DNA of 64,000 bases, from NCBI GenBank assembly GCA_964023275.1, contig OZ029918.1:31366225-31430224 (forward strand). The letters are read 5' to 3'. Below are positions 11,601 through 24,700 of the stretch, piece after piece. The stretch is from Norana najaformis. Its lineage: Eukaryota; Annelida; Clitellata; Crassiclitellata; Hormogastridae. The translations under genes were made by a program, and so were the position numbers. The notes below the pieces were generated by a model. The model was not told the origin of the DNA. It was given only the letters and a program-made list of their open reading frames with translations, and searched no databases. Position 1 is the stretch's first letter. Each line of letters starts with the position of its first letter.

Positions 11601-14600
11601 CTGTGTGACTTTGCACACGTTAATAATAATAATAATAATAATAAGTGATAGACCACCACGTCACACTAAGACTTTTGGCAAATGTGCCATAGGCGAACAG
11701 ATAATTTTTTTGGCGAACCTGTAAATGGTAAGCTGTGCAGCTATTTCAGACAACTAATAAACTTTCAACATGGTAAGCATTTAATCTTGATGCCAAAACA
11801 TAAAAACAGGAACCTACCTTTGCGTTTGGGGCAAAGAATAGAGGCAAAATCTGCCTAAGGAGCCCAACTGTGGCAATTCTAATTTCATCTCTGCAAAGCA
11901 AAATACAAATCCAATAAAATACAGACAGACACATAGTCACACAGACAGACAGTGTAATAACATAACATAAAATCAGCCAACCAAGTAATGTAGAATCAAA
12001 TTGATAAAGCATCAGCTTTCATTATCTCATCTCGATACAGAGACTATTGTACTCTCAAAATTCTAGTCAGTATTTGAAAAGATAGGATGTTCGTTCCGTT
12101 AGACAATTTTACTTTTTTAACTCGATAATTAGAACAATTAATCACCTACCTTTGACAGGTATGCAGGAGGTGCAGAATCTGTTTTAACTGAAAAGCCACA
12201 AAAAACCAATTTACACAAAATTATGTGCACTGCAGCTCTTCTGAAGGGAAAATGTGACAAGTAAACTGAAGGTGAGACACAATGGAGAAGTAACAAAGAA
12301 TTTTTCAATTTGAAACTATCAGTACATGCTGATTAGGAATAGCTGTTTTCATTTATCATAATTTATTTCCTAAAATTTGTATATATGTGTGTATGAACGT
12401 ATCCGACTATTTGCATAGCACAGCTTGTTACTGTGAATATGTAGCTGGAAAGGACAGCAAAGTTATGCAACACTGGACCCAGTCAGCACTTCGATCAGTG
12501 ACCATCCATGGAATAACAGGCCAAATGGGCCAACTCAATCTCCATCCTGTCAGTGGATAAACAAACTTTCAATTGCATGCAAGTGGTTGGCAGTTTTGAA
12601 CTGCCTGATAATGTCACAAGAGCTTTAAAACTGCATAAAATGACTGCTCAAAAATGGCTTCAAACTTCCGGATTGCTGGATACAACGGAATTACAATTGC
12701 TTTACCCTAGAAATGCTCCAAGATTTCTTCAGAATATATATGCCATCATCAGATAACGAAAGACATGCCGAAAACAACATCAGTGCCTTCAAAGCCTAAG
12801 AAGAAAATCACAAACAAATACAGATGAGATGTAGCTGTTCCACACGTCATTAACAGCCTACAGACAATTTTCTCTCCTGAGGGATTACACTTACCTCACC
12901 CAAATAAACAAACCAGATGACACATCACCATTCCAGATGTCACTATCTGCATATGGACAATTTTTTCTGTTCTAAGGGACTGTACTTAACTTGCAGAAAA
13001 ATTTAAAAAATTATCAGAATTGAATAAGAATTACTAGAGTAGTTCCTTGCACAATGATGCACCGTCTAGCATTTCATAATCAAGATCTTTCAACAGAATT
13101 TTTCAGTTCCCTCTTTTCTAATCGGATCAGGATAAATAAACTGAGCTCTTACCAAAGCTAAACATTTTGAACTTCTCTCCGGATTCAAAACCATCTGAAA
13201 CAGAATGTTGCCAATTTCAACGGACCCTACTAAACAGTCAACGATCTTCTGCTTCACAGCATCACACCAACAAGTGGCCCCTCCTCTCCTCCCCTGCACT
13301 TCATCAGATTCATCATCGGATTCGTGGGTTCGCAGTGCACTGATGACGAATCGAACTGCCTCAATTCGAAGGTCGTACAATTCTGACGTGGCCGTATGCT
13401 TGATCAGTGTGAGAAGAACAGCCGAGTCAAAGAACCGTGAATCAGTAAGACATGCAAAAGCAATCGACGCCAATCTGCACAAATACTGTAAGTGGCCAGG
13501 GATTGAGAAAACATCAGAGGAATGAGGATTAACAAGAACATCTGCCTTCAACTGAGATATTAAGCAACTTCCCAGGTGGATCAGATCTCTGTGGAAAGAC
13601 TCCTCAAGATCTGCTGGCCACAAAGCAAGAACTGCAGATCTGACTATCTCGGCAAAGGCCAATCGCGTCAAGAGACATGGATTCCTTCTAAAACATAACA
13701 TGCAGCACAACATAGATATAAATCATATATTTCATTTGCAGCTGTAAATGAAATATATCATATATAAACGATATAAAAACACAGAGGGAGCACCTCTGAT
13801 GAGTCTATTCTTGAAGTGGCGCTTTATAAATGTCAGATTACAATTACAATTACTATACATGTAAGATGTGATTTATAAAACACTTATTAACATACAGCAC
13901 AATAGATATAAAAGTAATATGTGATTTATACAACATCTATTTACATACAGTGCAACGAATGTAAATGCAACATGTGATTTAAACAACATCAATTTAACAT
14001 ATAACACAATGCGTATACATGTAACATGTGATTTATATAACATCTACTTCCATAGATATGCATATAGCAGCTAAACTATAACAAAAAGTAAATAATCAAA
14101 ATAAAGCCCATATCCCATACTGAGGCATAGTGAAGGCAATCATTTAATTTCCTTAGGCCCTTGAGCCAGAAATCCCATAGTCCTGGACACGGGGCGAGAG
14201 CATCACAGATGTTGCCATTTACTTCCAAGCTTATGCTGGCCCAGGGTAGTTACACAGAGTTCGTTCAGCAGGCTCGAACTTGCAAACACTGGAATAAATG
14301 CCAAGCGTGCTGCTGAACAGACTAACATGTCACACACATGTGCAATAGCGCGTTTCTGATGTACAGCAGAATAAATGAATGAACATACGTTGACAAAATC
14401 CATTGCTTGGCCATCAGCTGTGGAATGAGCGCTCGGGCAACTTCTAGTTGCAGAGACTTTGGCAGAGAAGACACATTCTCAATCAACACAGCAACCTAAT
14501 TAGGCCAAACAACTCCTTTAAGAAATTCAATTAATTTGTCTGAGATGATCTGAAATATATTTTTGCAACCTTTCATCATAGGTTACAATTTGCCAAATTC

Positions 14601-15347
14601 AAACGAAAGAGTAAGTGAAGATAAGATGATCACTCGTGTCTATTTCTACTACAGTAATCGGACGCAATATCTTCATTACAGTTCACGTGTTTTGAAACTG
14701 AATAATTATAACAAATGCACTCAATACTCAGGTGTACAATTAGAATTTTTTCATTATATTCATACATCCATCATTCTCTTCTCCAACAATATAACTGCAT
14801 TATTTCAAATGAACAAATACAGCTTTTTTCTAATGCATATCTGTATAGGGTTGTGCACAACATACACTACAACTTACTTGTTACATTACAGCTAACCTTA
14901 AGCTTATTCAAGTCTCAGGTTTTTAAGAGGCACTGTGTAGTGTAGTTGTGAGTATAGTTGTTGCCAGTTACAACATTTATAGAAACAGCCAAGTATAAAC
15001 AGGCTCAGTACAGCATAACTTTTAAGCAGTTGTGAGATGAGGTAAATTCCGTCACCTGAAGGCATATGCCATGAATAAGATTTTGCGAGACAGCCATGGT
15101 CTCGGATGCAGGCAACCTCTGCAGCAAGTCCAGTAAAGTGTCGGCTATTTTCTCTTTCGTCACCAGAGGGCAGATGGCCTGTGCGGCCATGTGGCGGATC
15201 TTATAAACAGCACTTCCAGCACAACTGTGACCATCAAAAGGAACAACATTTTCCAGTTAGTGAGCAATACAAATTCAAATACATACAACAACTAAATTGA
15301 AAGATTAATTTGTAAAACACTTAAATATATTTTGTTAGCTTAAAAAC

Positions 15348-15379
<32 letters not shown>

Positions 15380-18300
15380 CAAAATACATCTGGTATGCAT
15401 ATATTCAGGCATAAATACATGCTTATTTCTTCATTATATTCATGCATGCATTTATCCATCTTTCTGTTATCCCAGAATAATTTTATGATTTCCAACAAAC
15501 AAATGTTTGTTATTATAGTTCCACTGGCATACCTGTAGGGTTAAGCTTGATGAAGCCCAAAATACATTTCAACTTTAAACTTATTCAAGCTCAGGATCTA
15601 CAAGCACTCACACAGTTTCCAATCACAACATGCATCCAAACTGAGCCTGAACAACTGCATAGCAGATGTTTAACAGTAACAAGATTCAAACTTCAAGCAA
15701 AACAGCAAACGGCTGCAGTATCGACCGTCAGTCTTTTACATCAAAACTTAAGACTTGTCTAGTTCAACCTGCTTGCCTACCATACCTTGCCTTCTAGTTT
15801 CCATCATCTATCGAATTTCTACGGAGCTTCTCCAAAAGATTACGATTTTGACTACAGTTTCACTTGAAGCAACCAACGATTGATGCCTTGCGCATTATGA
15901 TAAAAGCGCTATAGAAGTCATCGGATTAGATGAGATCACCAAACTGCAACCGAAGCTCAAGATCAGACACAGAAAGACAGACCTAATGACAAATGGCACA
16001 AGTTGTTCAAGGTTTAGAGTTGAACTGGAACCTTCAGCCACTGATGGACAGAGCCTACCAAGGATCATCAGGACCGGATAAACACCAGGATGTAACTGGA
16101 CAACATTTACGCTCCTGCAAAACAAGCCGAGACTTACTCTCTAGATCCAATGCCATAAGATTCTGACTACTTTTACCTCAGATTCAAATTTACAGACTAC
16201 ATGCACAATAAGTGCTTTAAATAAATCAAACAAATAAATTCGAAACTGCAATTTGATACAATCCTAATCTAGGTCTTAGTATGCGGTATCATGACATGAC
16301 TTAAAATTTTCAGACAAAGTTATTCAGTGAAAGCCATGACCTAGATATGGTAAAAGCGTCAGTGCTCTGACCCAGATAAGGATTGCAAAACTGTCCTTGA
16401 ATCACTACACCTGATTTCATTTGTCTTTATTAGTACTGATGCATTCGATGAGCCCTATTTGTAAATGGGAAATGCCCGAAGTAGTTTATCCTGCATGAGG
16501 TACTACATAATTTTGTCAATACAATACAATACAAAATCAAAATGCTGAAATAAGAATGAACTGAAACTGTATGAACAAATGTCAAAAGTGTTAAGCAAGA
16601 AATAATATTTCAGCAGCATACTTTGTTTCGCGTGTCGCCTCTTGAAGCTGATTCAGTAGGAATTCAAACAGCGATGGAAATCGACTGAAGAAGACCCGCC
16701 CTGTCAAGCTGCATCACAGAAATAATTTCATAATTCAATGCAGCATCTAATCCAATACTTTCTGTAGCTCCATCATAACAACACATAAAGCACAGCACTT
16801 TGAGAGGTAATAAAAGGAGCTATATTAAGTGTATTGACACATACATACATAAATACACTCATTCATACATGCTTAAACTCATTCATACATGCTTAAACTC
16901 ATTCATACATACAAGCATGCATACATACAAACATATATACATCAAACATGAAAATAAATAGAAACAGAACAGTTGCTTACTAGTTCCGACAGAATTGGTC
17001 CCCTTGTGTTGGCTTAACACCAAAAATTCGAGTAATCAGCGAACTGAAGAGAAGAGTTGAAGAATTTCTGACCTGTACAGATAAAGTAGGAAACATGTAA
17101 AAGATTTTCTGAGTACTGTAGCTAGATTAAACCAAATTACCAACTGATAAAAGTTATCTGATCTAATCTGGAAACTTCTACTGCACCATTACCATTATGC
17201 ACAAGGCATCAATTGATGGCTACTTCTATGCAAAACCACATTCCATTGGACAGAACCAGTTGAGATCTGTGACTCCCCTGAGACCAGAAGACAGGCTACA
17301 GGAGATAATCAATCTGAAAACGATGGGACTTCAGCCCTCACCTAAATGACATCACAGAATTTGCAGAGCAGACAGACATAGGTTAACCAAAGTCCATGAA
17401 ACCAAGTGGCACAGGGTACTAGCCAAAAACAAACAGTGCCAGTGACAACAGTAGAACAAAGTTAGCAGAGACAATCACCCAATCAATTCTTAGATCACAT
17501 CAGGTACAGAAACTGTGTAAGAGGCTCAGCTGAAATGCATTAGCCTTTCAGAACAGTACACATCGTGTTAGACCAAGGAAAGGTTGTTTGATTGCTGTGT
17601 TCCTTAGTCTTTCTTTGCCTCGTTTCCATAAGCGCTTGAAAACCATTCTATTCGATTATGTTTTTTGTTGCCAGGTCGGGAGTGCTTCTGAGGAGATTCT
17701 CCTCATTAGGCGTTTTATAAATCTATGATTACAGTTACCATTATCACGTCAGTGCCTCAGCCAAAATATCTTACAATCATCTGCAGTTGTTCATCTTTAG
17801 CAAGGTTGAATAGTAAGCAAAATCTTCTTTTACCACATATCACATATGAATTCAAAACCTACTGGCCAGAATGAAGAGCCATATCCAAGGATGGCAACTC
17901 TGATGCCATCTGCAATGTAGGGAAAGACATCTTCACCAAGTCTTGTATCGCGGAACAGCGCCCGAAGAATATTCCGGGCATGAACCTAGCAACAGAATTG
18001 CAACAGGTTTCTACAAATTCCGTATATTATCCAAGACCTTGCAATTTGTCCACTGATGGCTTAAGGGCCGAAAAGCAGGAAAACGAGCATCTCCTCTACA
18101 TTTCACAATAAGACATGGGGTGTCAATTTTTTCACGTACACATTTTTGTTTAAGAGCTTCATTCCCTTGTCCCGTCTTATTTTCCCTTCAGTTTATATAG
18201 TAATTAAATTTAGGATCTCGGCAACCCTGCTAGTGCAACACCTGCGTACACCTTTCGACACTTAACGTATCCATCAATGTACCTTAATATTATGTATTTT

Positions 18301-18780
18301 GGATATTTTTTGATCAACAAAGTATCTGAAACCAAAAATGAAACTGAATTTCTCACTTTAAAAAGAGTTTTACTCAATGTAAAATATCTTTTCTTATTAA
18401 ATTTCCATTATAAGAAGAAGCCTGGGTTTGTGGGTTTATCATAATGCACAAGGCATCAATCGATGGTCAGTCCAAGTGAAACCACGGTAAATTCACAATA
18501 CGTTGCAGAAGCGAGGTCAAAATCCGATAGGTCAGAGAAACCAGAAATTAGGCTGTAGTTCAGTGAGTAAGCAAGGTGAAACAGATGAGTCTTAAGTTTA
18601 GACCTGAATGACCCTCTACTTCTTTCATATGATTACATGCCGCTGAATTTCCTTGAATTGCTTGTTTACCTGAGCAGTGTTTTCTTCATTTACATGTTGA
18701 CTGGCAATGCTCAATAACTCGGACATTGTCAGCTTGAAAGATCTTCGGCCACTTGACAATGGCTCGGTTGTCACCAGTGC
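8610..18780 (-). CDS. THADA: THADA C-terminal solenoid exons
   Basis: Minus-strand exons in transcript order: 18670-18780, 17863-17985, 16981-17072, 16622-16708, 15983-16114, 15056-15224, 14389-14495, 13153-13687, 12150-12187 (38 nt microexon-like), 11818-11890, 11111-11267, 10347-10472, 9834-9994 and 8610-9083 (stop). All phases agree. Strongest similarity is at HARNILRALFRDTRLGE, RNSSTLLFSSLITRIFGVK, FFSRFPSLFEFLLNQL, YKIRHMAAQAICPLV and, near the end, EEDIRLFDRGEMN. The donor after 15983 is a weak GTCTGT. Confidence 0.9.
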
Positions 18781-21700
18781 CTGACATATGCATACATACA
18801 AGAAATCAAGTAAGACCTTTATTGTTTACATAAACATTGTACTCTGCTCACAATGTTACCTTTGTGAACCACAGCTTTTCCCAGACTTAAAAAACATTCG
18901 CACCAGATGTATGTGCCACAAACAATTACGTATTACTCCAAGAAAGCAGCCCGTTGAGTAAAACCCATGTTCACCTGTATGTAGAATGGAACTCCTGCAC
19001 TTCGTCGCGTTGAGCACAGCTGATCACAAGGGTCATGAACTCTGACCTTAGAGATAACCTCCTCTAGCCAGTTTCCTGGCAGCTCGTGGATGCCATCCAA
19101 AGTGCAGTTCCACAGCCTCTCGGTCATCTGCACAAATCCAGCATAGGCAAGCTCAAAGGCACCACGATGACGTGACTCCAAGAGCTGCTGCGTGAAATAG
19201 GTTCCAATGGAATGCAGCTGCAAAAACGTAACGAAAGTGCCAATGTAAAGTAAGAGGAGTTCTGTATGTAAATAAGGTAAGGTAATCATAATCATAGTCT
19301 CAAAATTTCTACAATGCCCAATGAAAGCCAAATCACAGGAACCAGCATATTCACAGGTGCTCAGTCAAAACAAAATCGATAGGCAGTAAGAGTTCGGTTC
19401 CAGGTCAAGGTCCATGAGTCAGGCAGGCAAAAGAGGAAGAATCAGGATAGGATTTGTGGAAGAGGAGTGTTTTCAGTTTTGAGTGAAAGACATGTGCAGA
19501 TATTGCAAGGGGTGAAGTGTTGGTGTGGTTACTGAATGTATGAATAAATGAAATTTATTACACAAACTGCATTAATTTATTACATGAAGGTAACTGCTCA
19601 TTTACTACATGCATGCCTCTATCAACACATAAGTCTTAAGAAGCATGGTTTTAAAGGGGTTGAAGGATATTTCAGCAAAAACCTGAATATGGCAACATCA
19701 ATCCAGCAACTGGACTACCTTTTCTTATGGGTTGAACTGGTTCAAATTTCACAAGATACTGCGATTCAAAACTTGGATGGAGCAGTAAAAGGCAGTCACA
19801 TTCAAAATCAGCCATTGTACCAACAAGTGCACACTGGACTCTCCTTAAAGCGCAACTCCTCCCTCGCTTAGGGCCTTATCAAGCATTGCATTTTAACAAC
19901 GTTAAAATGAGGTTAAGCTTTAAAGCTGAACTAAATTTTGAATCAATACTCTAACCCGCTTCATATAAGACCCGCTTCATATAAGAAACTGGGTTTTAAC
20001 AAACCACATTAGAAGAAGGCTCTAGTGTAAATATCAAACAAAACTGACCTGCTGAATGCTAAGCAGACCAACGCCATTCTGACTTTTGTGGTCATTGTCT
20101 GGACCAATCAGAGGGACTGTTGACGTCAGCTGACCAAGGATGAGTGACACTTCTTTTATGCTACGCCAGCCACAGACGACCAAGTATTCAGGCATCAGAC
20201 GGACTTTCTCTTCCAGGTCAAGTGCTGCATCAGACGCTGAAGCCTTGCCTTCTTCATCTTGGTAAGACAAGTCGCTGTCTTCTTCAGGCAACACCGGAAG
20301 ATTTTCCAGGTCGAATGGAATGTTTCCTTCTGGACTAGAGTTACTCACAACGGGAGATACAATGGCAGCCATTGAAAAGCAGACAACAATCAGGCGGTCG
20401 ACCAGGCGGCGCCACTCTTCAACGTTCTCAAGATGACTAAAGATGTCAAACACGTTAAGAAAAAACATCATGATAGCTGAGTAATATTTCAGAGAACATT
20501 AGTACACCTACATCTACTTAATAAAACGTCATTTAGAACAGGCAACATATAACACCAACGCCACCTTGCATATGATGTGCTCCACTTATGCCCCCTAGAG
20601 AACTAAACTAAAAATGGATACATTGACCATACACACTTTTGGAAAGTTCAGACAGCGAGGGAAAGGACTCGTCACCTGCCCTCATATAGGCTACAGAGGC
20701 TAAGAAACAGGTCACTAAAACTGCATGCACATAGCTGCTTCTTAAGCCTAACTTAAGGGACTGTTGATCATATTCCTTTTCTGCTTCCATATACAGTGAA
20801 ACTCAAACTTGAAGCAATTCAGACCTGTACGAGACGTCAGATAAGATATATCTGATGCAGTGAAGCGTGGGATACATCGGCCTTGTTGCTGCAGCAAGCA
20901 TCAGATTGGAAGATGCAACCTTCACCTCGTCCTGTAACAAACTGAGCAAGACTTCTGCTAAACGCAGTCGCCTTAGACTCAGACCAGCGGCTCCAGCAAA
21001 ATCCTTGGACACTTCCAACTCCAAACAAACTCCGGACTTTGAATGGGTTTCCAAGACAGGCAAAACCTTAGGAATGTGCAAGAGGAAACGCAACAGGTAC
21101 GCTGCTGTTGTACAGTCTTGCGGTCTTGGACTCTGAGCCAACTGAAGACCAGCAGAGAACAGATCCTGCAAACCATCTCCATCCTGCATTTCAATAAACA
21201 GTAGACGAAATTTAGGAATTTCAGACATTTTGTAAACCTCTATAACATATATAATGCAAATGCAATGCTTTCTATTGTATAATAAATTAATAATACAATC
21301 AAAGACATGGTTTTTGATTTAAATGGGCTTTAATAGAACAGTACTTCAATATAACACAACTTCATCACTACATGTATGTATCCATGTATTTATGTATGAT
21401 GTGTGTATGTATATATCTATCTGAAAAGACATTTATATAGTGCCTTTCACGCCTCTCAAAAGCACTAGAATATGTATCTTAGTCAGTTCTAAAAACGTCC
21501 AACACAAGTTTAGTCGAAATTGTTTCTAACACAGCAGCTGAAATGGTCTGGATTCCCAGGCAAAGACTTCCAGAAACATGGTCCACGATATGAATCGCAA
21601 AGACAAAATTTAGGAATTTCAGATATTTCTTAATATTAAAAATGTAGCAACATTAAAGTCTATATATTTCTCATAACATTCTAGTTCATACTGGCAAAGT

Positions 21701-24700
21701 GCCAACAATAAATACAAGCAGACAAATTTTCATAAGATAAAAAGACAAAATGTTCCAAATTGTTTTGTTTTGCTTGATTGCAGTAGCAGCCATGGTGTTG
21801 TTTTTCTTGTTGTGTCATAATTGGTTTTGTCTACTCACCAAAGAATCACACGTCTTTGAGGGTTGTAGTTCACAGAGGTCCAAAATAAATACCATTCACC
21901 ACAGCAATTATTACATTCATATGGTATAAAAAAGAAAAGCCTTGGTTAAATTTTGTACCATGTAGGTCTGAGTACATAGATACATACCATACGGGGTACA
22001 TAGATACATACCACATAGGGTATGTAGATATATACCAAATAAGGCACACAGATATAATGTATATCGGTACATCGATATACACATTAAAACTGAAACAGCA
22101 AATTGATTTTCTTGATATTGAAGTTTGCACTACTAAATATGTAGCAACAATAAAGTCTACCAGTTATTCTTAGAAATGACAAACCAAGAACAGCAGACAA
22201 CTTTTAGGAAGAGAAGTGAGAATGCGAAACGCCTCCGTCTTGTTCTGCTCAAACGTGTCACTGAAGCAATTCACCAAAGCCAGCACTCTCTCGTTCGTGA
22301 CAGCATCAACAAAATGGAACACGAGGCTTTCATCTTCAATTAAAACAGAAAAACAGAATCTTTGCTAATTACAACAATAACAATTAATAGAAATTATTGC
22401 TTATCTATAGTGTGACATGGTGGTGTAATGGTATGTTCGATGCCTCGTAACCGGAGGGTCGCGGGTTCGAATCTACCTCACGCCACTGGGTAGCGACCTT
22501 GGACAAGTTGCTCACCCACAGTTGTCTGTGAGGAAGGTAACGGGAAACCACCTCACTCATCTCATCCCCGGGTGGCATAAAGCCAATGGACCTGCCTTTG
22601 GGCAGAAAACTCATCATCATCATCATCATAGCCATGCAGCACTTCGATGTAATCGCTTTCTGAAGCACCACATCCACCAAGCAAAACACCAACAAAGACT
22701 AGCTATTCCAGAACAATGATCAACTCCCTATTCCAGAACAATGATCAACTCCCTATTCCAGAACAATGATCAACTCCCTATTCCAGAACAATGATCAACT
22801 CCCTATTCCAGAACAATGATCAACTCCCTGTTCCAGAACAATGATCAACTCCCTATTCCAGAACAATGATCAACTCCCTATTCCAGAACAATGATCAACT
22901 CCCTATTCCAGAACAATGATCAACTCCCTATTCCAGAACAATGATCAACTCCCTATTCCAGAACAATGATCAACTCCCTATTCCAGAACAATGATCAACT
23001 CCCTGTTCCAGAACAATGATCAACTCCCTATTCCAGAACAATGATCAACTCCCTATTCCAGAACAATGATCAACTCCCTATTCCAGAACAATGATCAACT
23101 CCCTATTCCAGAACAATGATCAACTCCCTATTCCAGAACAATGATCAACTCCCTATTCCAGAACAATGATCCCGAGGGATCACGTACACCTCGGGCAAAA
23201 AACTAATAAAAACAGCAATGAAGTCAATAGGAATACACCATTTACAGCACGTTTTAAAAGATGAAAAGATTAGTCCTCAAGGACAGACAGCAGTCATCAA
23301 TCAATTCCCTCGAAAGAAAAAATTGAGTCTTTTCTGATGCAGTGCTTCAAAGGGTTACAAAAATGAGCTATAGAAATGCCCAGTTATATTAAACTAACCG
23401 GTATCAACAGAAAGACAGTTCCTGAGCTTACCTTTCCGATCATCTGTTCCAACGATGTGGCATAGCATGGAAAGTATTGCAAGAGCCGAAGTGCGGACAG
23501 GAAAAGAGGCACCAGGACGCAATGCACCAAAGCACAGGTCACAAAGGAAATTCAAGAAATCCTGAAGACAGCAATAAATATTTGTTAATTGCAAATTTAA
23601 CAAAAATGGACCTATTGTAACATTCATAAATTGACAGTATGTGGTTTAAAACAGCTAACTGTAATTTGCAATTGTAATTAGTAACTTCTATCACACCAGT
23701 GTCTCATGCACAAGGCATCAATTGATGGTGCACCAAAGCCAAGCCATAATCAGGTCAATATCCAGAAGTTCAGTCCAAAAAGACAGAGGAGTAGACTATG
23801 GTGAATAAGCAATTTGAAAAAGGTAAATATCTTACTTTGTAACTCTGAAGTGATTCTTCATACTGACTAGCATCTTCCGTCTTATTTCTTGTGTTGGAAT
23901 ATTGTCGCATAAGCAGTTGGCCACTGTCACGAAGACGAATGAAGAGCTAGATAATATAAAAACCAAAAAAGCTGAAAAAAACAGCTTTTGTTCTCTTGCA
24001 AATGTTTTTCTAGTACTTGCTTATCCTTTCATGCCACACAATTTCTCTGACACAACAAACATCACCTTTTTGGGTGATCAACTGGGGTAAAAGGTCAACA
24101 AAGAAGTAGCTAACAAGTGTTGGCCATTCACCCTAGCACCCGGCAGTTGTTACTCTAGTGCTTCAACATCTTTAGAAAGATCCAAAAAGTCCAAGACCAT
24201 GTTTCAAAGTGCTAATGCTTATCTAGAACAATGATAAATGATCATTTCACCAAACCTCTATGATTTAATTTCAGCCCAAAATATAATGCCTTTGTCTCAG
24301 ATAAAAAATTGTGGAGCAAACTGGTATTTACTAAAAAGCGGTTAGAGAAGACAGTAAATCAGTTTAGCAGAAACAGACCAATTGAATTTTCTGCATGAAT
24401 GACAATAAGCTATCAGTTACTGCCATGAAGTGTTACCTTTTTCAAGACTGCCACCAGATACTGACGAAATGCAGGTGCCTGACTGGAAAGATTCAGTGAA
24501 AGAAAGAATCGGATCAAGCCAAGGTCACAAGATCGCACAACTTCTGTTGTTTTGTTATGCTCACATACCAGTCCAAGGGCATCTAAGCGAATCTAATCCA
24601 AAGGAAAAGCATAACAACTTGCAAGAACATGGAAATCTTGTATTCAGCTGTTATAAAAATAACTGTTGCTTTAAATGTCTAACATTATAAAGTACTCTTT

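Noticed and set aside
20803-20805. In-frame TGA between two open stretches, considered as a selenocysteine codon or sequencing error
   Set aside because: The upstream exon ends at a good donor before the TGA and joins in phase to 20436, giving a THADA-like sequence; no need for recoding.
22408-22480. Functional tRNA gene
   Set aside because: A and B boxes are present but no cloverleaf with a matching acceptor stem is seen; body and tail are those of a SINE.
22405-22719. His-rich open frames across the SINE tail
   Set aside because: Produced by the (CAT)n tail of the SINE; no gene evidence.
22703-23170. Regular repeats resembling a CRISPR array
   Set aside because: Units are head to tail with no unique spacers, and the context is an animal gene intron. 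It is a minisatellite.
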